DNA from: Halolamina pelagica | GTDB taxonomy: Archaea; Halobacteriota; Halobacteria; Halobacteriales; Haloferacaceae | Direction of reading: 5' to 3' | Assembly: GCF_900115675.1 (NCBI RefSeq) | Contig: NZ_FOXI01000011.1 | Span: forward strand, 24,269 to 88,268 | Length of the DNA: 64,000 bases | Part shown: in pieces, positions 1-8,754 of the stretch | Position numbering within the stretch: the stretch's first letter is position 1 | Layout: every line of letters starts with the position of its first letter | The notes under the pieces: model-generated | Told to the model about the DNA's origin: nothing | The model's input: the letters and a program-made list of their open reading frames with translations, nothing else | Database searches by the model: none | Program-made: the position numbers and the translations under genes

Positions 1-2766
1 ACGGATCTCGAAACCGCAGTCCAGGACCTGCGCGCCGACGCGACCGCGGCCATCGAGGCCGGCGCGGACATCGTCGTGCTCTCGGATCGGGAGGTGGGCC
101 CGGACCGACTCGCGATCCCGAGCCTACTCGCGACGGGCGCGGTCCACCACTCGCTGGTCCGGAACGGGCTCCGGAACCACGCCGGCCTCGTCGTCGAGTC
201 CGGCGACCCCCGCGAGGTCCACCACCTCGCGACGCTGGTGGGTTACGGCGCGGGCGCGGTGAACCCCTATCTCGCCTACCAGACGATCGAGGACGTCGTC
301 GCCGGCCCCGACGGCGCCGACCGCGAGGCGGCAATCGCGGCCTACGTCGACGCGCTGGAGGACGGCCTGCTGAAGACGATGGCCAAGATGGGCATCTCGA
401 CGGTCGAGAGCTACCAGGGTGCGCAGGTGTTCGAGGCCGTGGGCCTCGACGACGACCTGGTCGCCGAGTACTTCGAGGGGACCCGCATCCGGACGGGCGG
501 CATCACGCTCGACCAGATCGAGGCCGACCTGCGTGGGCGCCACGAAGTCGGCTTCGGCGACGGCGGCCAGCAGGGCGCCGCCGACACCGACGACCCGGAC
601 CTCGAACGCCAGGGGGAGTACGAGAGCCGGACGGGCGGCATCAAGCACGGGTGGAACCGGAAGACGACCGGGACGCTCCAGCAGGCGGTCCGGCAGGGGG
701 ACTACGGGATCTACGAGGAGTTCGTCGACCTCGTCGAGGGCGGCACGGCCCATCCCGAGACGCTGCGGAGCCTGCTCGCGTTCGACAGCGACCGCGAGCC
801 CGTCGACGTCGACGACGTGGAGTCGATCGAGTCCATCGCCGAGCACTTCTCGACGGCCGCGATGAGTCTCGGCAGCCTCTCACCGGAGGCCCACGAGAAC
901 AACGCGGTCGCGATGAGCCGCACCGGCGGGAAGGCCAACACCGGCGAGGGCGGCGAGCCGCCCGAGCGGTTCGACACCGAGCGCGCCTGCGAAGTCAAGC
1001 AGGTCGCGTCGGGCCGGTTCGGCGTCACCGCCGATTACCTCAGGGACGCCGAGGAGATCCAGATCAAGATGGCCCAAGGATCAAAGCCCGGCGAGGGCGG
1101 CCACCTCCCCGGCGAGAAGGTCAACGAGATGATCGCCCACGTGCGCTACGCGACGCCCGGGGTCGGCCTCATCTCGCCGCCGCCGCTGCACGACATCTAC
1201 TCGATCGAGGACCTGAAACAGCTCATCTTCGACCTGAAGTCGGCCAACCCCGACGCCGACGTGAACGTGAAGCTGGTCTCGGAGGACGGCATCGGCACCA
1301 TCGCCGCCGGCGTCGCCAAGGCCAACGCGGACGTGCTCCACGTCTCGGGCCACTCCGGCGGCACGGGGGCGTCGCCGAAGACCTCGATCAAGAACGCCGG
1401 CCTCCCGTGGGAACTCGGCCTCGCCGAGGCCAACCAGTTCCTCCGGCAGACCGGGCTACGCGACCGCGTCCGGGTCAGCGTCGACGGCGGGTTCAAAACC
1501 GGTCGCGACGTGGCCGTCGCCGCCGCGCTGGGTGCCGAGGAGTACGTCTTCGGTACCGGGTCCCTGGTGTCCTCCGGTTGCGTGATGGCCCGGCAGTGTC
1601 ACGAGAACACCTGCCCGGTCGGCGTCGCCACGCAGGACCCGGACCTGCGCGATCGGTTCCCGGGCGAGCCCGAGCACGTGGTGAACTACGTCACGTTCGT
1701 CGCCAAGCAGCTCCGGGAGATCATGGCCGAACTGGGGGTCACCGACCTCGACGAGCTGATCGGCCGCCCGGAGCTGCTGACCCAGCGCGAGAGCGGTCAC
1801 TCGCGGGCCGACCAGCTCGACCTCTCGCCGATCCTCGCCGATCCCGGGCCGGAACCGCGGACGAAGGTGCGCGAACAGGCTCACCCGGGCGTCGACGACC
1901 ACTACGACCGCGACCTGCTCGAGGCCGCCGAACCGGCGATCGAGGACGGGCAGGCGGTCCGCATCGAGCGCGAGGTGACCAACGCCGACCGCGCGGTCGG
2001 GACGTTGCTCTCCGGGGAGATCGCCGACCGCGTCGGCCTCGACGGCCTCCCGGACGGGACAATCCAAGTGGGCCTGACCGGTACTGCGGGGCAGTCCTTG
2101 GGCGCGTTCTGCAAGCAGGGCGTCTCGCTCGGGCTGACGGGCGCGGCCAACGACTACGTCGGCAAGGGGCTCTCCGGCGGGCGGATCACGGTTCGTCCCC
2201 CCGACCGAGCGGCGTTCACCCCGACCGAGAACGTCGTCGTCGGCAACGTCGCGCTCTACGGTGCGACCGACGGCGAACTCTACGTCAACGGCCGGGCCGG
2301 CGAGCGGTTCGCGGTGCGGAACTCCGGCGCGACGGCGGTCGTCGAGGGCCTCGGCGACCACGGTTGTGAGTACATGACCGGCGGCATCGTCGCTGTGCTG
2401 GGCGACACCGGGACGAACTTCGCCGCGGGGATGTCCGGCGGCGTCGCGTACGTCCACGACCCCGACGGCGACCTCGCGGATCGCGCCAACACGGGGATGG
2501 TGACGCTCTCCGGGCTGGGCGAGAAGGACGAACGGGTGCTCCGCCGGCTGATCGAGAACCACGTCGCCCGGACCGACAGCGAGCGCGGGCACGACCTGCT
2601 CGCGGACTGGGCGGCGACGTGTTCGGCGTTCACGAAGGTGATGCCCAACGCCTACAGCCGCGTGATCGAGGAGGAGGGCCGCGAGGACGTTCGCGACAGC
2701 CCGCCCGCGGCCGTCGACGACGCGCCCGCGACCGGTCCGGCGGCCTCGGCGGTGACCGACGACTGA
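1..2766 (+). CDS. gltB: Glutamate synthase large subunit (GltB-type), 5' truncated by window edge
   Basis: The frame is open from the first base, so the glutaminase domain and part of the central domain lie outside the window; 921 residues are visible. The start of the visible part matches the central domain (segment VVLSDREVGPDRLAIPSLLA). The FMN domain follows from about residue 250, with SLGSLSPEAHEN and GSKPGEGGHLPGEKV. A C-x5-C-x4-C cluster (CVMARQCHENTC, about residues 527-538) is the usual 3Fe-4S ligand set. The C-terminal GXGXG beta-helix domain begins near residue 690 (GLTGTAGQSLGAF, GKGLSGGRI). The enzyme makes glutamate from 2-oxoglutarate and glutamine-derived ammonia in the cytoplasm. 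No small subunit is nearby. Product identity is secure; the electron donor cannot be read from the sequence. Confidence 0.95.
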   Translation, partial: TDLETAVQDLRADATAAIEAGADIVVLSDREVGPDRLAIPSLLATGAVHHSLVRNGLRNHAGLVVESGDPREVHHLATLVGYGAGAVNPYLAYQTIEDVVAGPDGADREAAIAAYVDALEDGLLKTMAKMGISTVESYQGAQVFEAVGLDDDLVAEYFEGTRIRTGGITLDQIEADLRGRHEVGFGDGGQQGAADTDDPDLERQGEYESRTGGIKHGWNRKTTGTLQQAVRQGDYGIYEEFVDLVEGGTAHPETLRSLLAFDSDREPVDVDDVESIESIAEHFSTAAMSLGSLSPEAHENNAVAMSRTGGKANTGEGGEPPERFDTERACEVKQVASGRFGVTADYLRDAEEIQIKMAQGSKPGEGGHLPGEKVNEMIAHVRYATPGVGLISPPPLHDIYSIEDLKQLIFDLKSANPDADVNVKLVSEDGIGTIAAGVAKANADVLHVSGHSGGTGASPKTSIKNAGLPWELGLAEANQFLRQTGLRDRVRVSVDGGFKTGRDVAVAAALGAEEYVFGTGSLVSSGCVMARQCHENTCPVGVATQDPDLRDRFPGEPEHVVNYVTFVAKQLREIMAELGVTDLDELIGRPELLTQRESGHSRADQLDLSPILADPGPEPRTKVREQAHPGVDDHYDRDLLEAAEPAIEDGQAVRIEREVTNADRAVGTLLSGEIADRVGLDGLPDGTIQVGLTGTAGQSLGAFCKQGVSLGLTGAANDYVGKGLSGGRITVRPPDRAAFTPTENVVVGNVALYGATDGELYVNGRAGERFAVRNSGATAVVEGLGDHGCEYMTGGIVAVLGDTGTNFAAGMSGGVAYVHDPDGDLADRANTGMVTLSGLGEKDERVLRRLIENHVARTDSERGHDLLADWAATCSAFTKVMPNAYSRVIEEEGREDVRDSPPAAVDDAPATGPAASAVTDD

Positions 2767-2769
2767 CGG

Positions 2770-2785
2770 TTTCGTTTTCCTTTTT
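2770..2785 (+). terminator. T-rich terminator after glutamate synthase
   Basis: Two T-runs follow the stop codon within 20 bases. Archaeal transcription commonly ends at such T-tracts without a hairpin. Assignment is by position and composition only. Confidence 0.4.
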
Positions 2786-2830
2786 GCCCGATTTCGGGGC
2801 GGAAAGACGTACTACAGACTCGGGGTGGCC

Positions 2831-3090
2831 ACCGAAGCACAAGCGAAGGCGATGCACGAACTTGCCTCGAAGGTCCACCAGAATCTGGTCAACCGAAGTC
2901 AAGTACGGTACGAATGTCTCTGCTGAGCAGTTCATTCAGGCCTTTTCCGGTTTGTTAGCAGAGCATCCCCTTGACCGAGTTCAACGGCACGAGTGAATTG
3001 GCCAACTCGGAACGACAGATTTCGAGGAATCGCTCCGCACGTTTTCGTCCGTCACGGAAACGGCCTATGGTAACTACCCACACGCTTAAC
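2831..3090 (+). pseudogene. Possible decayed gene remnant, unrecognised
   Basis: The 350 bases between glutamate synthase and the next gene hold no intact gene. A broken frame can be followed: ATEAQAKAMHELASKVHQNL ends after RYECLC, then in a neighbouring frame EQFIQAFSGLLAEHPLDRVQ runs to an in-frame stop and continues as DFEESLRTFSSVTETAYGN. The peptides look like soluble helical protein rather than noise. I do not recognise the family. It could also be chance open frame. Confidence 0.25.
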
Positions 3091-3116
3091 ACGGTTCCCG
3101 ACGTACTGCCGCGTGC

Positions 3117-3428
3117 ATGGTGCGTACGGTTCCACCGAACGAGGAAGCACGGAGCGTCTTCGAACGCCTCGGCTACGCGGTCTCCGGCGACGGCCCGGAG
3201 TTCGTCGCGGAACGGAAGTGGCGGTCCGTCCGGGTACGGACACTCTGCGCGGAGGACGCCACCAAGCCGGGAACCCTCGACGGGGAGTATGGCCTCGAAT
3301 GCCTCGTAACGTGGACCGACTGCGTCGACGAACTCGACGAACGACTCAGCGAACAGGCGCCGGAGGGCGAGTGGGCGATCATCGGCGTCGACGACGACGG
3401 GGAGTACGAAGTCCACCGCGCCGCCTAA
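3117..3428 (+). CDS. Small conserved haloarchaeal protein, function unknown
   Basis: This is a 103-residue acidic soluble protein without signal peptide or membrane segment. It begins MVRTVPPNEEARSVFERLGY, which resembles the start of a small alpha/beta domain. The end is WAIIGVDDDGEYEVHRAA. Two cysteines (CAED, CLVTWTDC) are present but form no metal motif. It stands alone between glutamate synthase and an MscS-like gene. The acidic, G+C-rich codon use matches real haloarchaeal genes. I cannot assign a function. Confidence 0.75.
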   Translation: MVRTVPPNEEARSVFERLGYAVSGDGPEFVAERKWRSVRVRTLCAEDATKPGTLDGEYGLECLVTWTDCVDELDERLSEQAPEGEWAIIGVDDDGEYEVHRAA

Positions 3429-3528
3429 CCGACCACGGCTCGTGACCTGCCGGTGCCGTCGTGTGCCGGTGACGAAACGCGACGCCGTGGTCGCATCCGT
3501 GCGGCACGACCACCGATCGCCTCCCACC

Positions 3529-3535
3529 TTTTTAC
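3529..3535 (+). promoter_or_regulatory. TATA-like box for the MscS-like gene
   Basis: TTTTTAC lies about 27 bases before the ATG at 3559. That spacing predicts a transcript starting at or next to the start codon, as is usual for leaderless haloarchaeal genes. Confidence 0.4.
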
Positions 3536-3558
3536 GCGCGACCGCCGAGGGCTAGCCC

Positions 3559-4158
3559 ATGCTGGCGCTCCAGTTCGGGCTGATCGAGGAGGGGATCAAT
3601 CGGTTCGTGGACGGGATCGCGGGCGCCATCCCCCGTGTGCTCTCGGGGATCGTCTTCCTGGTGATCGCGGCGGTACTGGCGAAACTCGTGATGGTCGTCG
3701 TCCGGGTCGCCCTCGACCGCGCGCTGCCGAGCGAGTCGGACGTGTATCGTCGCTTCGTCAGCACCATCGTCGCCGCCTTCCTCTGGTTCGGGATCGCGCT
3801 CTCCTTCCTCTCGATCGTCGGGCTCGAGCAGATCGCCGCCTCGATGGGGACCGCCGCCGGCTTCCTCGCGCTGGGGATCTCCTACTCGCTCTCGAACATG
3901 ATCGCCGACGCCGTCGCCGGGGTCTACCTCATCCGGGATCCGGACTTCATGCCGGGCGACCGGGTGAAAGTCGGCGACGTGTCCGGCACGGTCACGACCA
4001 TCGAACTCCGCAAGACCCGGTTCCGCGACGAGAACGACGACACGGTGGTCCGGGGCAACGCCGAGATCGAGAAGAAGTGGACGAAACTGGACGATACCGA
4101 CGAGACGGGGGAGTCCGACGCTGACGGGACGGCCGAATCGAGCGATACCACGGCATAG
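3559..4158 (+). CDS. Small MscS-family mechanosensitive channel-like membrane protein
   Basis: The 199-residue protein has an amphipathic N-terminus, two or three membrane segments (about 20-45, 65-90, 95-118) and then the MscS pore-to-beta junction: GFLALGISYSLSNMIADAVAG followed by RDPDFMPGDRVKVGDVSGTV. These are hallmark MscS features. The usual C-terminal alpha/beta cage is missing and is replaced by a Ser/Thr/Asp-rich tail, so the protein is shorter than E. coli MscS (286 aa). It probably relieves osmotic down-shock or acts as a small conductance channel in the cell membrane. It is monocistronic with its own TATA-like box. Confidence 0.85.
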   Translation: MLALQFGLIEEGINRFVDGIAGAIPRVLSGIVFLVIAAVLAKLVMVVVRVALDRALPSESDVYRRFVSTIVAAFLWFGIALSFLSIVGLEQIAASMGTAAGFLALGISYSLSNMIADAVAGVYLIRDPDFMPGDRVKVGDVSGTVTTIELRKTRFRDENDDTVVRGNAEIEKKWTKLDDTDETGESDADGTAESSDTTA

Positions 4159-4214
4159 CAGGGCATAACGGATTGGGCGAGAGGCTTATCACCACGAGCC
4201 CCGAAATTCCGGTA

Positions 4215-5159
4215 ATGTTCGTCGGTCACGCGCTGCTGGCGTTCGCCCTCGTCGGCGGGACAGCAGCGCTGCTGACCGACCGCCGGGTCGCCCTCCGCCT
4301 CGGCATCGTCGCCGCGGCGTTCGCGACCGTCCCCGACGTGGACATGGTGTACGCGCTGGCCGGCCTCGTCGGCGCCGAGGGCGGCGTGATGGGCACCGTG
4401 AGCTCCTTCTGGGCGGCCAGCACCGCCGTCCACCGCACGATCACCCACTCGCTGCTGGTCGCACCCGTCGCGGCCGGCCTCGCGGGTGCGTGGCTCCACG
4501 GCCGCCGCACTAACGCCCCCCAGTGGCTCGGCGTCGCCGTCGTGCTCGGTGCCGGCCTCGGAACCGTCGCGACGCTGGTCAGCGGGGCGCTCGGCGGCGC
4601 CGTGATGGCCGTCTTCGTCGTCGCCGCCGTCGCGGTCGCGGAGGGCGTCGAGCAGTACACCGAGTTCGGCCCGCGGGCGACGGCCGCCGCCGGCCTCGTC
4701 GGCCTGCTCTCGCACCCCTTCGGCGACCTCGCGACCGGCGAGCCGCCGGCCTTCCTCTACCCGCTGAACGCGCCGCTGGTGACCGAGCGGGTCGCCCTCG
4801 CCGACGACGCGACGCTCCACCTGCTGGGCGCGTTCGGCGTCGAGCTCGCCGCCATCTGGGCCGGCCTGCTGGTGGCGATGTGGCTGCTCGAGCGCCCGAT
4901 CCGGACGGCGATCGACTTCCGGGCGGTCGTGGGCGTCGGCTACGCGCTGGCCGCGCTGGCGATCCCGGCGCCGACGCTCGACTTCTCCTACCACTTCGTG
5001 TTCTCGGTGCTCTCGGTGGGGATGATCGGCGCCGTCCCCCGGGTTCGGTTCCCGAACGTGGCCGTCGAGCGCCCGGACGCCATCAGCGCCGCGCTGACCG
5101 GGCTGGCTGCGGTGACGCTGGCCGGCATGGCCTACGCAGTCACGTACACCCTGGTTTAG
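4215..5159 (+). CDS. YdjM/DUF457-type membrane-bound putative metal-dependent hydrolase
   Basis: The start at 4215 gives MFVGHALLAFALVGGTAALL and lies about 25-30 bases after a CTTATC box, so an in-frame upstream start at 4173 is less likely. The protein (314 aa) has about eight membrane helices. The family's metal-binding signature is visible: the N-terminal GH, the DVD near residue 40 (VPDVDMVYAL), the HRTITHSLLV motif near residue 75, and LLSHPFGDLATG in the second half. The pattern H...D.D...HR..THS is typical of PF04307 proteins. Substrate is unknown in archaea. Its stop overlaps the end of the convergent TctA-like gene by 4 bases. Confidence 0.8.
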   Translation: MFVGHALLAFALVGGTAALLTDRRVALRLGIVAAAFATVPDVDMVYALAGLVGAEGGVMGTVSSFWAASTAVHRTITHSLLVAPVAAGLAGAWLHGRRTNAPQWLGVAVVLGAGLGTVATLVSGALGGAVMAVFVVAAVAVAEGVEQYTEFGPRATAAAGLVGLLSHPFGDLATGEPPAFLYPLNAPLVTERVALADDATLHLLGAFGVELAAIWAGLLVAMWLLERPIRTAIDFRAVVGVGYALAALAIPAPTLDFSYHFVFSVLSVGMIGAVPRVRFPNVAVERPDAISAALTGLAAVTLAGMAYAVTYTLV

Positions 5160-6457
5160 AGCCCGAGCGCCAGCGGGCCGAGCAACACCCCCATGAGGTA
5201 CACCCGGCGCGCGCCGATCCGGACCGCGATCAGCCCGACGAGCGTCGCGAGCGCGAACACGGCGATCCCCGCCGCCCCGGTGAACAGCGCCGCGAGCACG
5301 ACCAGCAGCCCCAGCACGGCGAACGCCAGCCGGCGCTGATCGAGCCGTGAGACCACACGAAACGCCGCGTCGCCCAGCAGGCCGACGAGCACGAACCCCA
5401 CCGCGGCCGCGACGACGACGACCGGCAGCAGCACCGACAGCGAGAGCGGCACCCCGGCGTCGTCGACGGCCACGAGCACGCCCGACCGCGGCGCGCCGAG
5501 GGCGACGAGCGCGAACAGCGAGAACACCGCCGTCGAACTGTTCGCCCCGCTGGTGGCGACGACGAACCCCCGGAGGTCGCTCCGGGCCGGCACCGCGGGC
5601 AGCGAGACGGTCGCGGCGACGCCCGCCGAGACGCCCGGGAGGTAGCCCACCGCCGCGCCCGAGAGTCCACCCGCGCCCGCGGCGATACCCAGATCCACCG
5701 GCGGGATGGCGAGCTGGGCGTCGTCCTGCTCGGGCACGCCGCCGCCGTGGACCGCGTCGAGGAGCACGGGCGCACCGAACAGCCCGCCGAACAGCGGCGC
5801 GAGCACGCCGCCGGCGACGGGCCCGGAAAGGGAGAGCCCCAGCACCGCCGCGCCGAGCGCCGTCGCCAGTCCGAACGCGAGCAGCCCGGCGAGCCGGGCG
5901 GCGTGGGAGGGTTCGGTCGCGAGCATGAGCGCGAGCACCGCGGCGGCGACGACGGGGAACCACGCCGTGAGCAGCGGCGCGAGTCGGAGCATCGCCCACG
6001 TCACCGGGAACGCGAGCAGGGTCGCGACGGCGACCGCGGAACCGGAGCCCAGCGCGGAGAGTCTGAGCGCTTCGCGTCCCCGTCCGCGGAGGACGAGTCG
6101 GTGCCCCGGGAGCGCGGCCGCCGCCATCGCGCCGTCGGGCACGCCCAGCGCGAGCGACGGGACGATGTCGAGGAACGTGTGGACCACGCCGGCCGCGAGC
6201 ATCGCCGCGCCGAGGGCGAGCGGATCGACGGGGACGTGCGGCGCCGCGCCGGCGAGCAGCAGCGCGAAGTTGTTGGCGTGCAGGCCCGGCACCAGCCCCG
6301 AGCAGGTGCCGAGCAGACAGCCCGCGACGGTGGCGACGACGACGGGGAGGAGGAGTTCGGGCTCGGCCCGGGGGCCGAGCGGGACCCCGGCGACGCTGCC
6401 GATGGCCGTCGCTCCGGGGGTGGGCGTGTCGACGGTCACACCGGGGCCGAGCCACAT
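5156..6457 (-). CDS. TctA/DUF112-type tripartite tricarboxylate transporter permease-like protein
   Basis: This is a 433-residue integral membrane protein with 10-12 helices. It carries two glycine-rich repeats typical of TctA proteins: CSGLVPGLHANNFALLLAG and GYLPGVSAGVAATVSLPAV. The repeats are related to each other, as expected for the two-fold TctA fold. No TctB or periplasmic TctC subunit gene lies nearby, so this is the stand-alone archaeal COG1784 type. The transported substrate cannot be inferred. It is convergent with the YdjM-like gene and starts about 30 bases from its upstream neighbour (UspA), on the same strand. Confidence 0.8.
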   Translation of the reverse strand: MWLGPGVTVDTPTPGATAIGSVAGVPLGPRAEPELLLPVVVATVAGCLLGTCSGLVPGLHANNFALLLAGAAPHVPVDPLALGAAMLAAGVVHTFLDIVPSLALGVPDGAMAAAALPGHRLVLRGRGREALRLSALGSGSAVAVATLLAFPVTWAMLRLAPLLTAWFPVVAAAVLALMLATEPSHAARLAGLLAFGLATALGAAVLGLSLSGPVAGGVLAPLFGGLFGAPVLLDAVHGGGVPEQDDAQLAIPPVDLGIAAGAGGLSGAAVGYLPGVSAGVAATVSLPAVPARSDLRGFVVATSGANSSTAVFSLFALVALGAPRSGVLVAVDDAGVPLSLSVLLPVVVVAAAVGFVLVGLLGDAAFRVVSRLDQRRLAFAVLGLLVVLAALFTGAAGIAVFALATLVGLIAVRIGARRVYLMGVLLGPLALGL

Positions 6458-6486
6458 CCGGGCCGGAGTGGTCCCGGTCTCCTACT

Positions 6487-6906
6487 TCAACTCTGGGTCT
6501 GCCCGTCGGCGGAGACCGTGATGACTGTACAGTCGAGCTGTTCCTCCAGATACCGGCCCACGTCGGGCGACTCGAACAGCTTGTTCAGCATCTTCCGGAA
6601 GCGGCCGGCCTGCTTCGAGCCGATCACGACCACGTCGGCGCCCTCGTCGGCGACCTCCTCCATGATCGTCTCCTCGACCAGGAACCCCTGGCGGACGACG
6701 TAGCGCGAGCGGTCGATCGGCCCGACCTTGGCCTCGACCGCCCGCTTGAGGTCCACGCGGCTCACGTTGTGGTTGTTCTGGAACAGGTCGACGTGCAGCA
6801 CCGACAGGTCGGCGTCGCGCTCCTCCGCGATGCGGACGGCCTCCCGGAGGGTCGCCGCGGAGTGTTTCGAGAGCGGGTAGCGAACCGGGACGACGACCAA
6901 CGTCAT
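6487..6906 (-). CDS. Universal stress protein, UspA family
   Basis: The ATG at 6906 gives MTLVVVPVRYPLSKHSAATL, a typical UspA start (beta strand then helix). The longer in-frame extension to 6933 adds nine residues that do not fit. Residues 90-105 read ADVVVIGSKQAGRFRKML and the end is CTVITVSADG, matching the alpha/beta nucleotide-binding fold. The ATP-binding glycine signature (GxxGxxxxxxxxxGS) is only partly kept, so nucleotide binding is uncertain. Cytoplasmic, 139 residues. It lies upstream of the TctA-like gene on the same strand with 29 bases between them and may be co-transcribed. Confidence 0.85.
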   Translation of the reverse strand: MTLVVVPVRYPLSKHSAATLREAVRIAEERDADLSVLHVDLFQNNHNVSRVDLKRAVEAKVGPIDRSRYVVRQGFLVEETIMEEVADEGADVVVIGSKQAGRFRKMLNKLFESPDVGRYLEEQLDCTVITVSADGQTQS

Positions 6907-6954
6907 ACGATCACCTCCGAGGCCGGACGACAAATGCGTACCCCTTCGGGCGGC

Positions 6955-8376
6955 TCAGGGCTCGAAGACCATCCGCCCCTCCACCTTCACGTCGAGCCCG
7001 CCGCGTCGGGCGTGTTCGGCCAGCACGTCGTGCTGGATCCCGACCTCGCCGGCGCGGTGGCGCTGTTCGATCGTCGGGAACTCGTGGTCGGAGTGGAGCA
7101 GGTACTCCGCGGTCGCGACCGTGTAGCGCTGCTCCGGGTCGATCGGCTCGCCGTCGACGCGCGCGTCGAGCAGTTCGCCCGCCTCGTGGTCCCAGCGCAG
7201 GCTGGCGCCGCTGAGGTGGGCGTGCCACCAGTGGGGCTCGCCGAAGTCGAGTTCGCTGCCGTCGGCCTCGCTGAAGGTCTCCAGGAGTTCGCGGCCGGTG
7301 AGTTCGACGACCACCACTGGCTCCTCGAAGGGGAGCACGCTCACGAGATCCGCGAGCGTCACGTCGCCCGACAGCGCCGGGCCCTCGCGGATCCCGCCGC
7401 CGTTCTGGAGCCCCACGTCGGCGTCCGCCGCGGCGCGGTAGGCGTCGGCGACGAAGTTACCGATCCTGGACTCGCCGCCGAAGGTGGTCTCGTCGGTCCG
7501 GGCGAGCGGTTCGTCGACGGTCGCGACCGTCTCGGTCAGGCCGGCCGACTCGCGGCGGCGCTCGAGCGCGTCGGTCAGGTCCTCGTGGACGGGCCCCTCG
7601 CTGGGGTCCTCGTGGACGGGCCCCTCGCTGGGGTCGATCACGCGCGCGCTCGCGGCAACGCCGCCGTCGCCCCGGGCCGCCGCCGCGTCGTCGGCCCCGA
7701 GTTCGATCTCGACGAACTCGTGACCGTTCACGCCCGGGCGCGTACAGAGCGCCCCGTCGACGTACTCGGTACGGACGCTGTGGACGTGGCCGCCGAGGAT
7801 CGCGTCCACGTCGACCCGGCGGGCGAGTTCGTCGTCGCCGCCGCCGAGGTGGGAGAGCGCGACGACGTAGTCGACACCCTCGTCGCGGAGTTCCGCGACC
7901 GCTTCGTCGGCGGCCGCGTAGGGGTCAGTGAACGTGAGCGGTGCGGCCTGGGGGTTGATCGAGTCGGTCGTCGGGTCAGTCAGGCCGAAGAAGCCGACGC
8001 GCTCGCCGTCGGCCTCGGCGATCGTCCACGGGACGACGCCCTCCGCGGCGCCGAAGGGCTCGCCGTCCTCGTCGAGCGTGTTCGCGCTGACCCACGTGAA
8101 CTCGCTGTCGGCGACGATCTCCCGCGTGGCGTCGGGGCCGTAGTCGAAGTCGTGGTTGCCGAACGTGTCGGCGACGGTGTCGACGGCGTCGGCGAAGTCG
8201 AGCACCTGTCGCCCGCTGGCCGCGAGCGAGACGACGCCGGGTGCGGTGGTGTCGCCCGTGCCGACGACGAGGGCGTCCTCGCCGTCGCGTTCGCGGATCC
8301 GGCCCGCGAAGCGCCCCGCCCGCTCGGCGTCGTCGTAGAGGTTCTCGATATCGGAGTAGTGGAGGAGACGAACCAT
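6955..8376 (-). CDS. UshA-like 5'-nucleotidase/cyclic phosphodiesterase family metallophosphoesterase
   Basis: The ATG at 8376 gives MVRLLHYSDIENLYDDAERA; the frame is open further upstream but then overlaps the dodecin gene, so 8376 is preferred. The protein has 473 residues. Metallophosphoesterase motifs follow in order: GDTTAPG, FGNHDFDYG, ALSHLGGG and GGHVHS, then a UshA C-terminal domain (QNGGGIREG, DLVSVLPFEEPVVVVELTG). The usual first metal motif D-x-H is D-I-E here. There is no signal peptide, so it likely acts on nucleotides or related phosphoesters in the cytoplasm. An exact 27-bp tandem duplication near residues 248-265 repeats DPSEGPVHE. Confidence 0.85.
   Translation of the reverse strand: MVRLLHYSDIENLYDDAERAGRFAGRIRERDGEDALVVGTGDTTAPGVVSLAASGRQVLDFADAVDTVADTFGNHDFDYGPDATREIVADSEFTWVSANTLDEDGEPFGAAEGVVPWTIAEADGERVGFFGLTDPTTDSINPQAAPLTFTDPYAAADEAVAELRDEGVDYVVALSHLGGGDDELARRVDVDAILGGHVHSVRTEYVDGALCTRPGVNGHEFVEIELGADDAAAARGDGGVAASARVIDPSEGPVHEDPSEGPVHEDLTDALERRRESAGLTETVATVDEPLARTDETTFGGESRIGNFVADAYRAAADADVGLQNGGGIREGPALSGDVTLADLVSVLPFEEPVVVVELTGRELLETFSEADGSELDFGEPHWWHAHLSGASLRWDHEAGELLDARVDGEPIDPEQRYTVATAEYLLHSDHEFPTIEQRHRAGEVGIQHDVLAEHARRGGLDVKVEGRMVFEP
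7580..7633. repeat. Perfect 27-bp tandem duplication inside the phosphoesterase gene
   Basis: Bases 7580-7606 and 7607-7633 are identical. The frame is kept and the encoded nine residues DPSEGPVHE occur twice in a linker, so the duplication is probably recent and tolerated. Confidence 0.9.
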
Positions 8377-8447
8377 TGGGTAGCCGGAAGCAATCGGGCG
8401 GCGGGCAAGAAGCCGTCGGGAGCGGATCGATCGCCCCCGCAGGCAGC

Positions 8448-8648
8448 TCAATCCTGCAGTTCGAACGCGACTTCGACTTCCGCCTGGTACTGCCGGTCGT
8501 CGACGCTCGCGAGTTCGACGCCGAACTCCTGTACTTCCGCCCACTTCACGTTGTCCAGCGTGTCCTCCGCGCGGTCGATGGCGTCGTCGGCCGCGGCGTC
8601 GAAGCTCTCGCTGCTCGATCCGATCAGAGTGATCTTCTTGTGAACCAT
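8448..8648 (-). CDS. Dodecin (flavin-binding)
   Basis: The 66-residue product starts [19 protein letters not shown] and ends [14 protein letters not shown]. It shows the dodecin pattern: strand, helix with [18 protein letters not shown], then strands. The conserved tryptophan (W36, in NVKWAEV) is the residue that stacks on the flavin in known dodecins. Dodecins form hollow dodecamers that store riboflavin or lumichrome and protect cells from light damage. The start at 8648 leaves the upstream extension (rich in Pro/Arg) out. It is followed on the same strand by the UshA-like gene after 71 bases. Confidence 0.92.
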   Translation of the reverse strand: MVHKKITLIGSSSESFDAAADDAIDRAEDTLDNVKWAEVQEFGVELASVDDRQYQAEVEVAFELQD

Positions 8649-8754
8649 CACGTCGTGCTTCGGCGGGCGACCACATAAACGGGCCGGCCAGTCGACCGCC
8701 CGACCGTCACCCCGTGGCCGACAGCTTTTGCTTCCCCTCGGCCCAACGACCGGT

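Noticed and set aside
3924..6455. An 843-codon open frame on the reverse strand
   Set aside because: It covers three real genes (MscS-like, YdjM-like, TctA-like) in a different frame and encodes a low-complexity Arg/Ala/Gly-rich chain; it is a composition artefact.
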